This document shows positions 41,746 to 50,119 of a stretch of DNA of 63,293 bases, one piece after another. This DNA is from Bordetella parapertussis. Lineage in GTDB: Bacteria; Pseudomonadota; Gammaproteobacteria; Burkholderiales; Burkholderiaceae_C. Each line of letters begins with the position of its first letter. Position 1 is the stretch's first letter. Position numbers and translations under genes: made by a program. The stretch is from positions 1 through 63,293 of the forward strand of contig CAMCES010000007.1 in NCBI GenBank assembly GCA_945873925.1, written 5' to 3'. The notes below the pieces were generated by a model. The model had not been told where the DNA came from. It worked only from the letters and a program-made list of their open reading frames with translations, and ran no database searches.

Positions 41746-42948
41746 TCAGTGTTGGGATGGATAGGATGTTTGGATGAATGACACGATGCGTTTGGCGGCC
41801 TCAAGGCATTCATCAGGCTGGGCGACCAAGGCCATGCGTATGCGACCTTGACCAGGGTTGATGCCATTGACCTCCCGAGCCAGATAGCGACCGGGCAAAA
41901 CAGTGACATTGTATTGAGCCAGCAATGCTCGCGCGAAAGCCTCGTCATCACCCCCTGGAACACCTGCCCAAAGGTAAAAACCAGCATCAGGCATGGTGAC
42001 ATCCATGACTTGCGCCAATAAGGGTGTGACTTGCTGGAATTTTTCGCGGTACAGCGCCCGGTTGGCCTGTACGTGGGCTTCGTCATTCCAAGCCGCCATG
42101 CTGGCTTCTTGAACCATGCCACCCATGGCGCTGCCATGGTAGGTACGGTATCGCAGAAACGGTGCAATCAGTGCAGCGTCTCCAGCGACAAAGCCGCTTC
42201 GCAAACCAGGCACATTGCTGCGTTTGGACAAACTGGTGAAGCTCACCAGACGTTTGAAATCGCCGCGACCACACAGCATGGCCGCTTGCAAGCCACCCAA
42301 GGGCGGCGTGTCGCCATGGTAGATCTCGCTATAACACTCATCCGAGGCCAACACAAAGCCGTATTGATCACTCAAACTGAATAACTTTTGCCATTCGCTC
42401 AAGGGCATGACCGCGCCCGTCGGGTTGCCCGGAGAGCAAACAAATACCAAACGGGTGCGATGCCAAATATCGGCGGGCACGCTGTCCCAGTCGACCGCAA
42501 AATTGGTATTGGCCAAACTCGGTACGTAATGGATTTGCGCACCGCCCAACAGCGCTGCGCCTTCATAGATTTGATAGAAGGGGTTGGGTGAGACCACCAC
42601 GGATTGCGGGTTGCCATCCAGCACGGTTTGGGCGAAGGCAAACAAAGCCTCACGCGAGCCATTGACAGGCAATACCTGGGTTTCGGGGTCCAGCGCGACC
42701 TGGTATCGACGCTTGACCCAAGCTGCACAGGCTTGTCTGAAGGCCAAGGAACCGGCTGTGGCAGGGTAGGTGGCCAAGGCATCGGTGTGACCGCGAACCG
42801 TGTCAATGAGCAGCTGGGGGGTGGCATGCCTTGGTTCGCCAATGCCCAGGCTGATGGGCGACCAATGGGGACTGGGTGTCACGTCTGAAAACAAATGACG
42901 TAAACGCTCGAAAGGGTAGGCATGCAGACGTGAAAGCAGAGGGTTCAT
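41746..42948 (-). CDS. dapC: Succinyldiaminopimelate transaminase
   Basis: DapC transfers an amino group to N-succinyl-2-amino-6-oxopimelate. The 400-residue class I/II aminotransferase has GIGEPRHATPQLLID, VLPVNGSREALFAFAQ, FVCSPGNPTGAV, LASDECYSEIYH, and the PLP lysine in SFTSLSKRSNVPGLRSGF. The ATG at 42948 (MNPLLSRLHAYPFERLR) is the family start; the longer open frame upstream is antisense to the HPt gene. It is the first gene of the dapC-dapD-dapE-prmB-yheS operon and lies only 18 nt from the divergent HPt gene. Confidence 0.95.
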   Translation of the reverse strand: MNPLLSRLHAYPFERLRHLFSDVTPSPHWSPISLGIGEPRHATPQLLIDTVRGHTDALATYPATAGSLAFRQACAAWVKRRYQVALDPETQVLPVNGSREALFAFAQTVLDGNPQSVVVSPNPFYQIYEGAALLGGAQIHYVPSLANTNFAVDWDSVPADIWHRTRLVFVCSPGNPTGAVMPLSEWQKLFSLSDQYGFVLASDECYSEIYHGDTPPLGGLQAAMLCGRGDFKRLVSFTSLSKRSNVPGLRSGFVAGDAALIAPFLRYRTYHGSAMGGMVQEASMAAWNDEAHVQANRALYREKFQQVTPLLAQVMDVTMPDAGFYLWAGVPGGDDEAFARALLAQYNVTVLPGRYLAREVNGINPGQGRIRMALVAQPDECLEAAKRIVSFIQTSYPSQH

Positions 42949-42966
42949 GGCTGATATTATCAAGCC

Positions 42967-43314
42967 ATGTACAGTTACCTCGATCCCAGTCGCGCGCAGG
43001 ATTTCGCCATGGACAAGACCCAAATGCTCAATCTGGCAGAAACCTTTGAATCCAGCTTGAACAACGACTTGCGCGCCTTGCAAGCAGCTCTTGGCCAGCA
43101 CGACCCAGACCCTGTCATTCGTTTGTTGCACTCTCTCAAAGGATATGTGACCTTTCTGAGTAGAGATGAGCTGACCAGCCAAATCATCGAGCTTGAATCG
43201 GTCAGTCGCCAACACGAACTCGACTTTGTTCGCGCCAAAGTCATGCAGGTGATGCCATCGCTGGAACAATTGTTGTCTGAAGTCTCGCGTTGGAAATCTG
43301 TTGAATTGAGCTGA
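42967..43314 (+). CDS. Stand-alone HPt domain protein
   Basis: This 115-residue all-helical protein resembles a histidine phosphotransfer (HPt) domain. RLLHSLKGYVTFLS carries the phospho-accepting His55 in the H-x-L-K-G signature, within a four-helix pattern. It has no kinase, receiver or output domain, so it would shuttle phosphate between other proteins. No two-component partner is in the window. The ATG at 42967 has no ribosome site; Met15 at 43009 is preceded by AGGA at 7 nt and may be the true start (101 residues), which would also leave room for a promoter. It diverges from dapC and precedes smc by 68 nt. Confidence 0.72.
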   Translation: MYSYLDPSRAQDFAMDKTQMLNLAETFESSLNNDLRALQAALGQHDPDPVIRLLHSLKGYVTFLSRDELTSQIIELESVSRQHELDFVRAKVMQVMPSLEQLLSEVSRWKSVELS

Positions 43315-43382
43315 CATCCTCGGCTACTCAGTGCCTGCGCGGATCGTGTTTTTTTATTCAGAAGTTCATTAAAGGTATCTCG

Positions 43383-46300
43383 GTGCGTCTTAACTCGATC
43401 AAATTGTCTGGCTTCAAATCTTTCGCAGACGCCACCAATTTCATGTTGCCTGGGCAATTGGTCGGCGTGGTTGGGCCCAATGGCTGTGGCAAATCCAACA
43501 TCATCGATGCGGTACGTTGGGTGTTGGGTGAGAGCCGTGCCAGCGAATTGCGAGGCGAGTCGATGCAAGACGTCATCTTCAACGGCACCAACACACGCAA
43601 ACCCGCCAGCCGCTCCAGCGTGGAACTGGTGTTTGACAACGCCAGCCATCGCGCCGGTGGTCAGTGGAACCAGTTCACCGAAATCGCGGTCAAGCGTGTG
43701 CTTACCCGCGACGGCACCAGCAGTTATTACATCAACAACCAGCCGGTGCGCCGCCGTGATGTGCAGGACGTGTTCTTGGGCACGGGTCTGGGTCCACGCG
43801 CGTACGCCATCATTGGCCAAGGCACGATCAGCCGCATCATTGAGTCCAAGCCCGAAGAATTGCGTTTGTTTTTGGAAGAGGCCGCAGGCGTGTCCAAATA
43901 CAAAGAGCGCCGCCGCGAAACCGAAAACCGGCTGAGCGACACCCGCGAAAACCTGGTACGCGTGGAGGACATTTTGCGCGAGCTCGATGCCCATTTAGAC
44001 AAGTTGGAACGACAAGCCGAAGTCGCCAAGCGTTTTCATGACCTGCAAAACCAAGCCACTTTGCGTCAACAGCAATGGTGGTTCTTGAAACGCGCTGAAG
44101 CCCAGGCCGAGCAGGCACAGGTGCATCAGCAAGCCGAGCAAGCTGCCACTGCCTTGGAAGCCAAAACCGCGGATTTGCGGCAAGTCGAGGCCAGTGTGGA
44201 AACCATCCGCCAAGCCCATTACGAGGCCGGTGAGCATGTCAACCAGGCGCAGGGTGAGTTGTACCAAGCCAGTGCTGAAGTCGGTCGTTTGGAAGCTGAA
44301 ATCCGCTTTGTGGTCGAAGGCCGTCAGCGTGCCCAAGAACGCTTGGTGCAAATTCAAGCTCAAATCGATCAATGGAGCACCCAGTCGGATCAGGCCAAAG
44401 ATGAGGCTCAAGTTTTGCTCGACAACCAAGCAGCAGCGCATGCCGATTTGGACAGTTTGCGACAAGCTTTCGCGACGCAAGGCGAACAACTGCCAGCACT
44501 GGAAAAAACATGGCGTGATGCTCAACAACACCTGGCGTCACAGTTCAACTTGGTCAACGAGGTACAGCAACAGATCCAAGTGTTGGCCGCAGAGCAACGC
44601 GGCTTGCAAGAGCAAACGCAACAACTCGAGCAACGCCAAGCCCGTCTGCAATCGGACCAACAAGCCCTGGCGCAGCCGCAAGACGGGCAACTGGAGCAAC
44701 TTCAAACCGCACTCAGCCAGGCAGAACAAGCCTCTGCTGCCAGCCAAGCCCAACTGCAAACCTTGGAAGACATGGCCGAGTCGTTGGAGCACGCCAGACG
44801 CGATGCACAAGAAACCAGCAACCTCGAATCAGCCAAGTGGGTGGAACTGCAAGCGCGTCAAGAAGCCTTGAAAGCACTTCAAGAAAAACTGCGCACCGAT
44901 GAGCGGCTGACCCCCTGGTTGAACAAACACGGCTTGCAGGCTTTGCAACCCCTGTGGAGCAAGGTGCAAATCACCCCAGGCTGGGAGCAAGCCTTGGAGG
45001 CTGCACTGCGCGAGCGTTTGGCCGCTCTGGAAGTCACCCGCATCGACAGCGTCAAAGCGTTTGCCAGTGACGTGCCAGATGCCAAACTGAGTTTTTATTC
45101 CCCTGGCGTGGCGACCAACCCGCCAGCCAAATCCAGCTTGCCTGGCTTGTTTGACCAATTGAAATTGAACGACGCGGGTTTGAGTGGCATGTTCGCCGAT
45201 TGGCTGACGGGTTGCTATACCGCCAACAGCTTGGACGAGGCGATGGCGGCGCGGTCCAAGTTGCAACCGGGCGAGCAAATTTTCATTGCCCAAGGCCATT
45301 CGGTGGGTTTGCACAACGTCAATTTCTATGCCCAAGACTCCGAGCAAGCAGGCATGTTGGCCCGTGCCCAAGAAATTGAAAACCTGGACAAACAAATCCG
45401 CGCCCAAGGATTGATCAGCCAAGAAGCGCGGATCAACCTGGCACGTACCGAAAGCACTGTGGCCCAGTCCACCCAAGAGCGCACCCTAAAGCGCATCGAA
45501 GCCACCCAAGCGCAAGCCCAGGCCCACACCCTGCAAGTCGAGTTCTTGAGCTTGCAACAACAAGCCGAACAAACGCTCGCCCGCCAAGGTCAATTGCAAA
45601 CCGAGTTGCAAGACTTGCAAGCCCTGTTGCAGCAATTGCGCACCCGCTCTGAAGAAGCCGAGTTGCGCTTTGAGTCGCTCGACTTGCAATTGGCCAACAC
45701 CCAAGAGCGCCATGCTGGACTGCAAGAAAAGGCCATGACGGCTGAGCAGGCACTCAACCAGGCGCGTGAGGCTTTGCGTCAACTGGATCGGCAAGTGCAG
45801 GAGTCCGATTTCAACCTGCGCACCCTGTCGGCCAAATTGGCAGAGTTGCAACGTATCCAAGAAACCGCCAGCCAGCAAATCGCCAAGCTCTTCGCGGAGC
45901 AAACCCGACAGCAAGCTGAGCTGGGCTTGCTCAGTGACAGTGCAGCGCAGTCTGGTCTGCAAGACGCCCTGGCGCTCAAGCTTGAGCGTGAATCGCTGCT
46001 TGCGTCCAAGCGCTCGGCATATGACGACTTGACCAACCGCTTGCGCACCAGCAATGAAGAACGCTTGAAAATAGAGCGTGAACTCGATCCCTTGCGCCAG
46101 CGGATTGTCGAGCAACAACTCAAGGAGCAAGCTGCGCGGCTTGGCTTTGAGCAGTACGACCGGTTTTTGGCCGATGCCCAGGCAGACCTTGCCCAGATCG
46201 AGTCGTCGATCAACGCTGACAAAGTTCGCTTGACGGGTCTGCAGTCGGAAATTGACCGCTTGCTGCGCGAGATCCAATCCTTGGGCGCGGTCAATTTGGC

Positions 46301-46898
46301 AGCGCTGGAAGAGCTCGGCACCGCGCGAGAACGCAAAACATTCTTGGACGCACAGTCGACCGACTTGAACGACGCGATCAAGACCTTGCAAGACGCGATA
46401 AAAAAAATCGACGGCGAGACCCGCGAATTGTTGGCAGGCACCTTTGAAACCGTGAACCAACATTTCGGCCGCATGTTCCCCGAATTGTTTGGCGGTGGCA
46501 ATGCCCGCTTGGTGATGACCGGCGAAGAGATCTTAGATTCGGGTGTGCAGGTGATGGCGCAGCCGCCTGGCAAGAAAAACCAAACCATTTACCTTTTGTC
46601 AGGCGGCGAGAAAGCCCTGACTGCCATCGCTTTGGTGTTTGCCATCTTCCAGCTTAACCCCGCGCCGTTTTGCTTGTTGGACGAGGTGGATGCACCCCTG
46701 GATGACGCCAACACCGAGCGTTACGTCAAGTTGGTCAACAAGATGTCGTCTGAAACCCAGTTCTTGTTCATCTCCCACAACAAGATCGCCATGGAAATGG
46801 CCGAGCAATTGATTGGCGTGACCATGCAAGAGCAAGGGGTGTCAAGGATTGTGGCCGTTGACATGGAAGCCGCGGTCAGCATGGTCGAGGCGGCATGA
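43383..46898 (+). CDS. smc: Chromosome segregation protein SMC
   Basis: SMC condenses and segregates the chromosome. The 1171-residue protein has Walker A VVGPNGCGKSNIIDAV (31-39) and a Q-loop region, then two long Gln/Glu/Ala-rich coiled coils (about 170-500 and 650-990) around a hinge (about 500-650). The C-terminal head has LLSGGEKALTAIAL (near 1070) and FCLLDEVDAPLDDAN. The start is a GTG at 43383 with AAAGG 7 nt upstream. scpA and scpB are not in the window, and the next gene (zipA-like) overlaps by ATGA. Confidence 0.97.
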   Translation: MRLNSIKLSGFKSFADATNFMLPGQLVGVVGPNGCGKSNIIDAVRWVLGESRASELRGESMQDVIFNGTNTRKPASRSSVELVFDNASHRAGGQWNQFTEIAVKRVLTRDGTSSYYINNQPVRRRDVQDVFLGTGLGPRAYAIIGQGTISRIIESKPEELRLFLEEAAGVSKYKERRRETENRLSDTRENLVRVEDILRELDAHLDKLERQAEVAKRFHDLQNQATLRQQQWWFLKRAEAQAEQAQVHQQAEQAATALEAKTADLRQVEASVETIRQAHYEAGEHVNQAQGELYQASAEVGRLEAEIRFVVEGRQRAQERLVQIQAQIDQWSTQSDQAKDEAQVLLDNQAAAHADLDSLRQAFATQGEQLPALEKTWRDAQQHLASQFNLVNEVQQQIQVLAAEQRGLQEQTQQLEQRQARLQSDQQALAQPQDGQLEQLQTALSQAEQASAASQAQLQTLEDMAESLEHARRDAQETSNLESAKWVELQARQEALKALQEKLRTDERLTPWLNKHGLQALQPLWSKVQITPGWEQALEAALRERLAALEVTRIDSVKAFASDVPDAKLSFYSPGVATNPPAKSSLPGLFDQLKLNDAGLSGMFADWLTGCYTANSLDEAMAARSKLQPGEQIFIAQGHSVGLHNVNFYAQDSEQAGMLARAQEIENLDKQIRAQGLISQEARINLARTESTVAQSTQERTLKRIEATQAQAQAHTLQVEFLSLQQQAEQTLARQGQLQTELQDLQALLQQLRTRSEEAELRFESLDLQLANTQERHAGLQEKAMTAEQALNQAREALRQLDRQVQESDFNLRTLSAKLAELQRIQETASQQIAKLFAEQTRQQAELGLLSDSAAQSGLQDALALKLERESLLASKRSAYDDLTNRLRTSNEERLKIERELDPLRQRIVEQQLKEQAARLGFEQYDRFLADAQADLAQIESSINADKVRLTGLQSEIDRLLREIQSLGAVNLAALEELGTARERKTFLDAQSTDLNDAIKTLQDAIKKIDGETRELLAGTFETVNQHFGRMFPELFGGGNARLVMTGEEILDSGVQVMAQPPGKKNQTIYLLSGGEKALTAIALVFAIFQLNPAPFCLLDEVDAPLDDANTERYVKLVNKMSSETQFLFISHNKIAMEMAEQLIGVTMQEQGVSRIVAVDMEAAVSMVEAA

Positions 46899-47950
46899 GC
46901 AATTTGCAATTGTGGTTGGCCATCCTCGGTGGCCTGGTGTTGGTGGTGGTGGTTGCCCACAGCACCTGGACATCGCGTCAAAGCCAACCCAAGCAAGCCG
47001 AGCCTCTGGTCAGTCAAGAGGAGCTAGACGCTTTGTCGGCTTCATCCATGGCGGATGCCGACTCGCACGCCGGTCATGCAGACCAGGAGTTTGCCCACAT
47101 GCCCTCTGAATTGCTGGTGGCCGATACCCGCTCTCAACTCGACGCTTTGATCGATGTGATTGCCACCCTGGAATTGGACAGCCCGGTCTCCGGCGAGGCA
47201 GCGATGGCTGCCATGCCACCGATTCGCAGGGTAGGCAACAAATTGTTTGTCGTGGAAGGTCTCAATGCAGACAGTGGCGAGTGGGAAGCACTGCAAGCAC
47301 AGCGCTACTACAGCGCGTTCCAGGCGGGTGTGCAAGTGGCCAATCGCCAAGGCCCCTTGAATGACATTGAGTACTCTGAGTTTGTGGTCAAGACCCAGGC
47401 CTTTGCTGAGGTATTTGCCAGCACCCCTGAATTTCCTGACATGCACGAGGTCATTGCACAAGCCCGTGAACTGGATCAATTCGCCAGTGCCTATGATGCC
47501 CAACTCAGTTTCACCTTGCAGTCGCGCAAAGCCGCATGGAGTCCGGGCTATGTCCAGCAGCAAGCTGCCCGCATGGGTTTTGTGCCCGGTGTGATTCCCG
47601 GGCGCATGGTGGTCGCCGCAGTCACCCCGGGTCTGCCCCCTGTCTTGGTATTGACCTTTGACGCACGCGCCGCCATGGCAGAAGACCCGAACCAAGCGGC
47701 TTTGCGCAGCATCAGCATGAGCTTGGATGTGCCCCAAGTGGCTCAAGCCGAGCAGGCGTTTTCTCGGCTGTGCGAGGCGGCACAAGGTCTGGCGCAAGCG
47801 ATGGACGGCTTGGTCACGGATGACAACGGCCAGCCTTTGTCCGAGGCGGCCATTCTCATGATTGACCACGATCTGCGCAGTTTGTACGACGCTTTGGCCG
47901 CACGGGACTTGCCTGCCGGCTCTTTGCAAGCGCGTCGCTTGTTCAGCTGA
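46895..47950 (+). CDS. zipA: ZipA-like cell division protein
   Basis: This 351-residue protein has one N-terminal membrane anchor (LWLAILGGLVLVVVVAH, 6-22), a polar linker, and a C-terminal domain (from about 205) that resembles the FtsZ-binding ZipA domain (FVPGVIPGRMVVAAV, PPVLVLTFDARAAMAED, SMSLDVPQVAQAEQAFSRL). ZipA tethers the FtsZ ring to the inner membrane. Similarity to E. coli ZipA is weak and the call leans on the conserved smc-zipA-ligA order in Burkholderiales. It overlaps smc by ATGA, and ligA begins 15 nt after its stop. Confidence 0.8.
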   Translation: MSNLQLWLAILGGLVLVVVVAHSTWTSRQSQPKQAEPLVSQEELDALSASSMADADSHAGHADQEFAHMPSELLVADTRSQLDALIDVIATLELDSPVSGEAAMAAMPPIRRVGNKLFVVEGLNADSGEWEALQAQRYYSAFQAGVQVANRQGPLNDIEYSEFVVKTQAFAEVFASTPEFPDMHEVIAQARELDQFASAYDAQLSFTLQSRKAAWSPGYVQQQAARMGFVPGVIPGRMVVAAVTPGLPPVLVLTFDARAAMAEDPNQAALRSISMSLDVPQVAQAEQAFSRLCEAAQGLAQAMDGLVTDDNGQPLSEAAILMIDHDLRSLYDALAARDLPAGSLQARRLFS

Positions 47951-47965
47951 CGCCACGCGTTGGCC

Positions 47966-50083
47966 ATGCCCAGCCCCCTTGACCTTGCCAACGAACTGCG
48001 CGTGCAGTTGCACCACCACGCACACCTCTACTACGTGCTGGACGCACCCATCCTGCCCGACGCCGAGTACGACCGCTTGTTTCAAGCGTTGCAGGCGCTG
48101 GAGTCAGCGCATCCTGAGCTGATCACGCCTGATTCACCCACTCAACGCATCGCTGGCCAGGCTTTAGACAGTTTTGCCATCGTCAAACATGCGGTGCCTA
48201 TGCTGAGCATTCGCACTGAAACCGATACCGAGGCCAGTGGCGCACTCGCCTTTGACAACCGCATCCGCAAGGAACTGTCTCTGAGCGATGGCGTGCCTGC
48301 TATGGAATACCTGGCCGAGTTGAAATTCGATGGCTTGGCCATGAGCCTGCGCTACGAGCAGGGCGTGCTGGTGCAAGCGGCCACGCGCGGCGATGGTGAA
48401 TTGGGTGAGGACGTGACGCAAAACATCCGAACCATTGGGCAAATTCCCTTGAAGCTGCAAAACCCATCCGACCAACGCCTGGCCGCTGCATCAAATGCTG
48501 ACGAGATGTTTCAGCCCTTGCCCGTACCCGCCGTGCTGGAAGTGCGCGGAGAGGTCTTCATGGGCCGAGCCGACTTTGAGGCTTTGAACGAACGTCAACG
48601 GGCGCGCATCGCCGCCGGTGAAAAAGGCGAAAAAACTTTTGTCAACCCGCGCAACGCTGCTGCCGGCGCGGTGCGTCAACTTGACCCGGCGATCGCGGCC
48701 CAACGTCCTTTGAGTTTCTTTGCCTATGGCATGGGTGAGGTCACCCCTGCTGCGCAGGGAGGACCCGATTTCAGCACTCACCATGCACTGTTGATGGCGC
48801 TCAAGGCCTGGGGCTTTCCTGTGGCCGTGCAAACCTCGGTGGTGCAGGGCGCAGCCGGCTTGGTGGACTTTCACCAACGCATGGGCCAAGCACGTGATGC
48901 GTTGCCCTTTGACATCGACGGCGTGGTCTACAAGGTCAACAGCTTGGCCGCGCAACGTCAACTCGGCTTTGTGACCCGCGAGCCACGTTGGGCGGTGGCG
49001 CACAAATACCCGGCCCAAGAACAACTCACTACGGTGCAAGCCATCGAGGTGCAGGTTGGGCGCACCGGCAAACTCACGCCTGTGGCCAAGCTGGCCCCGG
49101 TGTTTGTCGGTGGCGTGACCGTCACCAATGCCACCTTGCACAACGAGGACGAGGCGCGTCGCAAAGACGTGCGGGTGGGCGACACCGTGGTCGTTCGCCG
49201 GGCGGGCGACGTGATTCCAGAAGTGGTGTCCGTGGTTTTAGACAAACGCCTGCAAGATGCGCAGATCTTCACCATGCAACACCATTGCCCGGTCTGCCAC
49301 AGCCCCGCTGTGCGCGAAGAAGGCGAGGCGGATTACCGCTGCACTGGGGGCTTGTTTTGCAGTGCCCAGCGTAAGCAGGCCATCTTGCATTTTGCGCATC
49401 GGCGCGCGGTGGAGATCGAGGACTTGGGCGACAAACTGGTGGAGCAATTGGTGGATGCGGGTGTGGTCAACACCTTGCCCGATATTTACCGTCTGGGCTT
49501 CACCGCCTTGGCCTCGCTGGATCGCATGGCGGAGAAATCGGCCAACAAGGTCTTGGCCAGCATTGACAAATCCAAACAGACGACCTTGCCACGCTTTGTG
49601 TTTGGCCTGGGCATTCGCCATGTGGGCGAGGCCACTGCCAAAGCGCTTGTGCGTCACTTTGGCAAGCTCGACGCGATCATGGACGCCACCCTGGACCAAC
49701 TGTTACAGGTGGCGGATGTTGGCCCGATCGTGGCGCAAAGCATCCGCACCTTTTTTGACCAAGCACACAACCGCGAGGTGGTCGAGCAACTGCGCGCCTG
49801 TGGCCTGACCTGGGCCGAGGGCGAAACCTCAGCAGGCGCGTGCTTGCCATTGACCGGGCAAACCTTTGTGTTGACCGGTACCTTGCCTACCTTGAGCCGC
49901 GACCAAGCCAAAGACATGCTCGAAGCCTTGGGTGCGACAGTCGCAGGCAGTGTCAGCAAGAAAACCCACGGCGTGGTCGCTGGGGCCGAGGCGGGCAGCA
50001 AGCTCGAGAAGGCACTGGCACTGGGTATCCCTGTGCTCGATGAAGCAGGCTTGCTGGCTTTGGTGGCCAACGCAAAGCCATGA
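47966..50083 (+). CDS. ligA: NAD-dependent DNA ligase
   Basis: LigA seals nicks in DNA using NAD. The 705-residue protein has an Ia domain (HHHAHLYYVLDAPILPDAEY) and the adenylation domain with the active Lys120 in AELKFDGLAMSL. The OB fold follows, then the zinc finger (CPVCHS...YRCTGGLFC, four Cys), HhH repeats (RFVFGLGIRHVGEATAKAL) and a C-terminal BRCT domain (LTGQTFVLTGTLPTLSRDQA). An insertion of about 20 residues lies near 165-186 before VLEVRGEVF. The ATG at 47966 is used; a TTG at 47960 is possible. Confidence 0.97.
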   Translation: MPSPLDLANELRVQLHHHAHLYYVLDAPILPDAEYDRLFQALQALESAHPELITPDSPTQRIAGQALDSFAIVKHAVPMLSIRTETDTEASGALAFDNRIRKELSLSDGVPAMEYLAELKFDGLAMSLRYEQGVLVQAATRGDGELGEDVTQNIRTIGQIPLKLQNPSDQRLAAASNADEMFQPLPVPAVLEVRGEVFMGRADFEALNERQRARIAAGEKGEKTFVNPRNAAAGAVRQLDPAIAAQRPLSFFAYGMGEVTPAAQGGPDFSTHHALLMALKAWGFPVAVQTSVVQGAAGLVDFHQRMGQARDALPFDIDGVVYKVNSLAAQRQLGFVTREPRWAVAHKYPAQEQLTTVQAIEVQVGRTGKLTPVAKLAPVFVGGVTVTNATLHNEDEARRKDVRVGDTVVVRRAGDVIPEVVSVVLDKRLQDAQIFTMQHHCPVCHSPAVREEGEADYRCTGGLFCSAQRKQAILHFAHRRAVEIEDLGDKLVEQLVDAGVVNTLPDIYRLGFTALASLDRMAEKSANKVLASIDKSKQTTLPRFVFGLGIRHVGEATAKALVRHFGKLDAIMDATLDQLLQVADVGPIVAQSIRTFFDQAHNREVVEQLRACGLTWAEGETSAGACLPLTGQTFVLTGTLPTLSRDQAKDMLEALGATVAGSVSKKTHGVVAGAEAGSKLEKALALGIPVLDEAGLLALVANAKP

Positions 50084-50119
50084 AATCGACCAGCCGCTGA
50101 GCCTGCAGCTGTCAGCGTC

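Noticed and set aside
45486..46463. A 325-codon minus-strand Leu/Gln-rich frame
   Set aside because: It is the reverse reading of the smc coiled coil; low-complexity composition explains the open frame.
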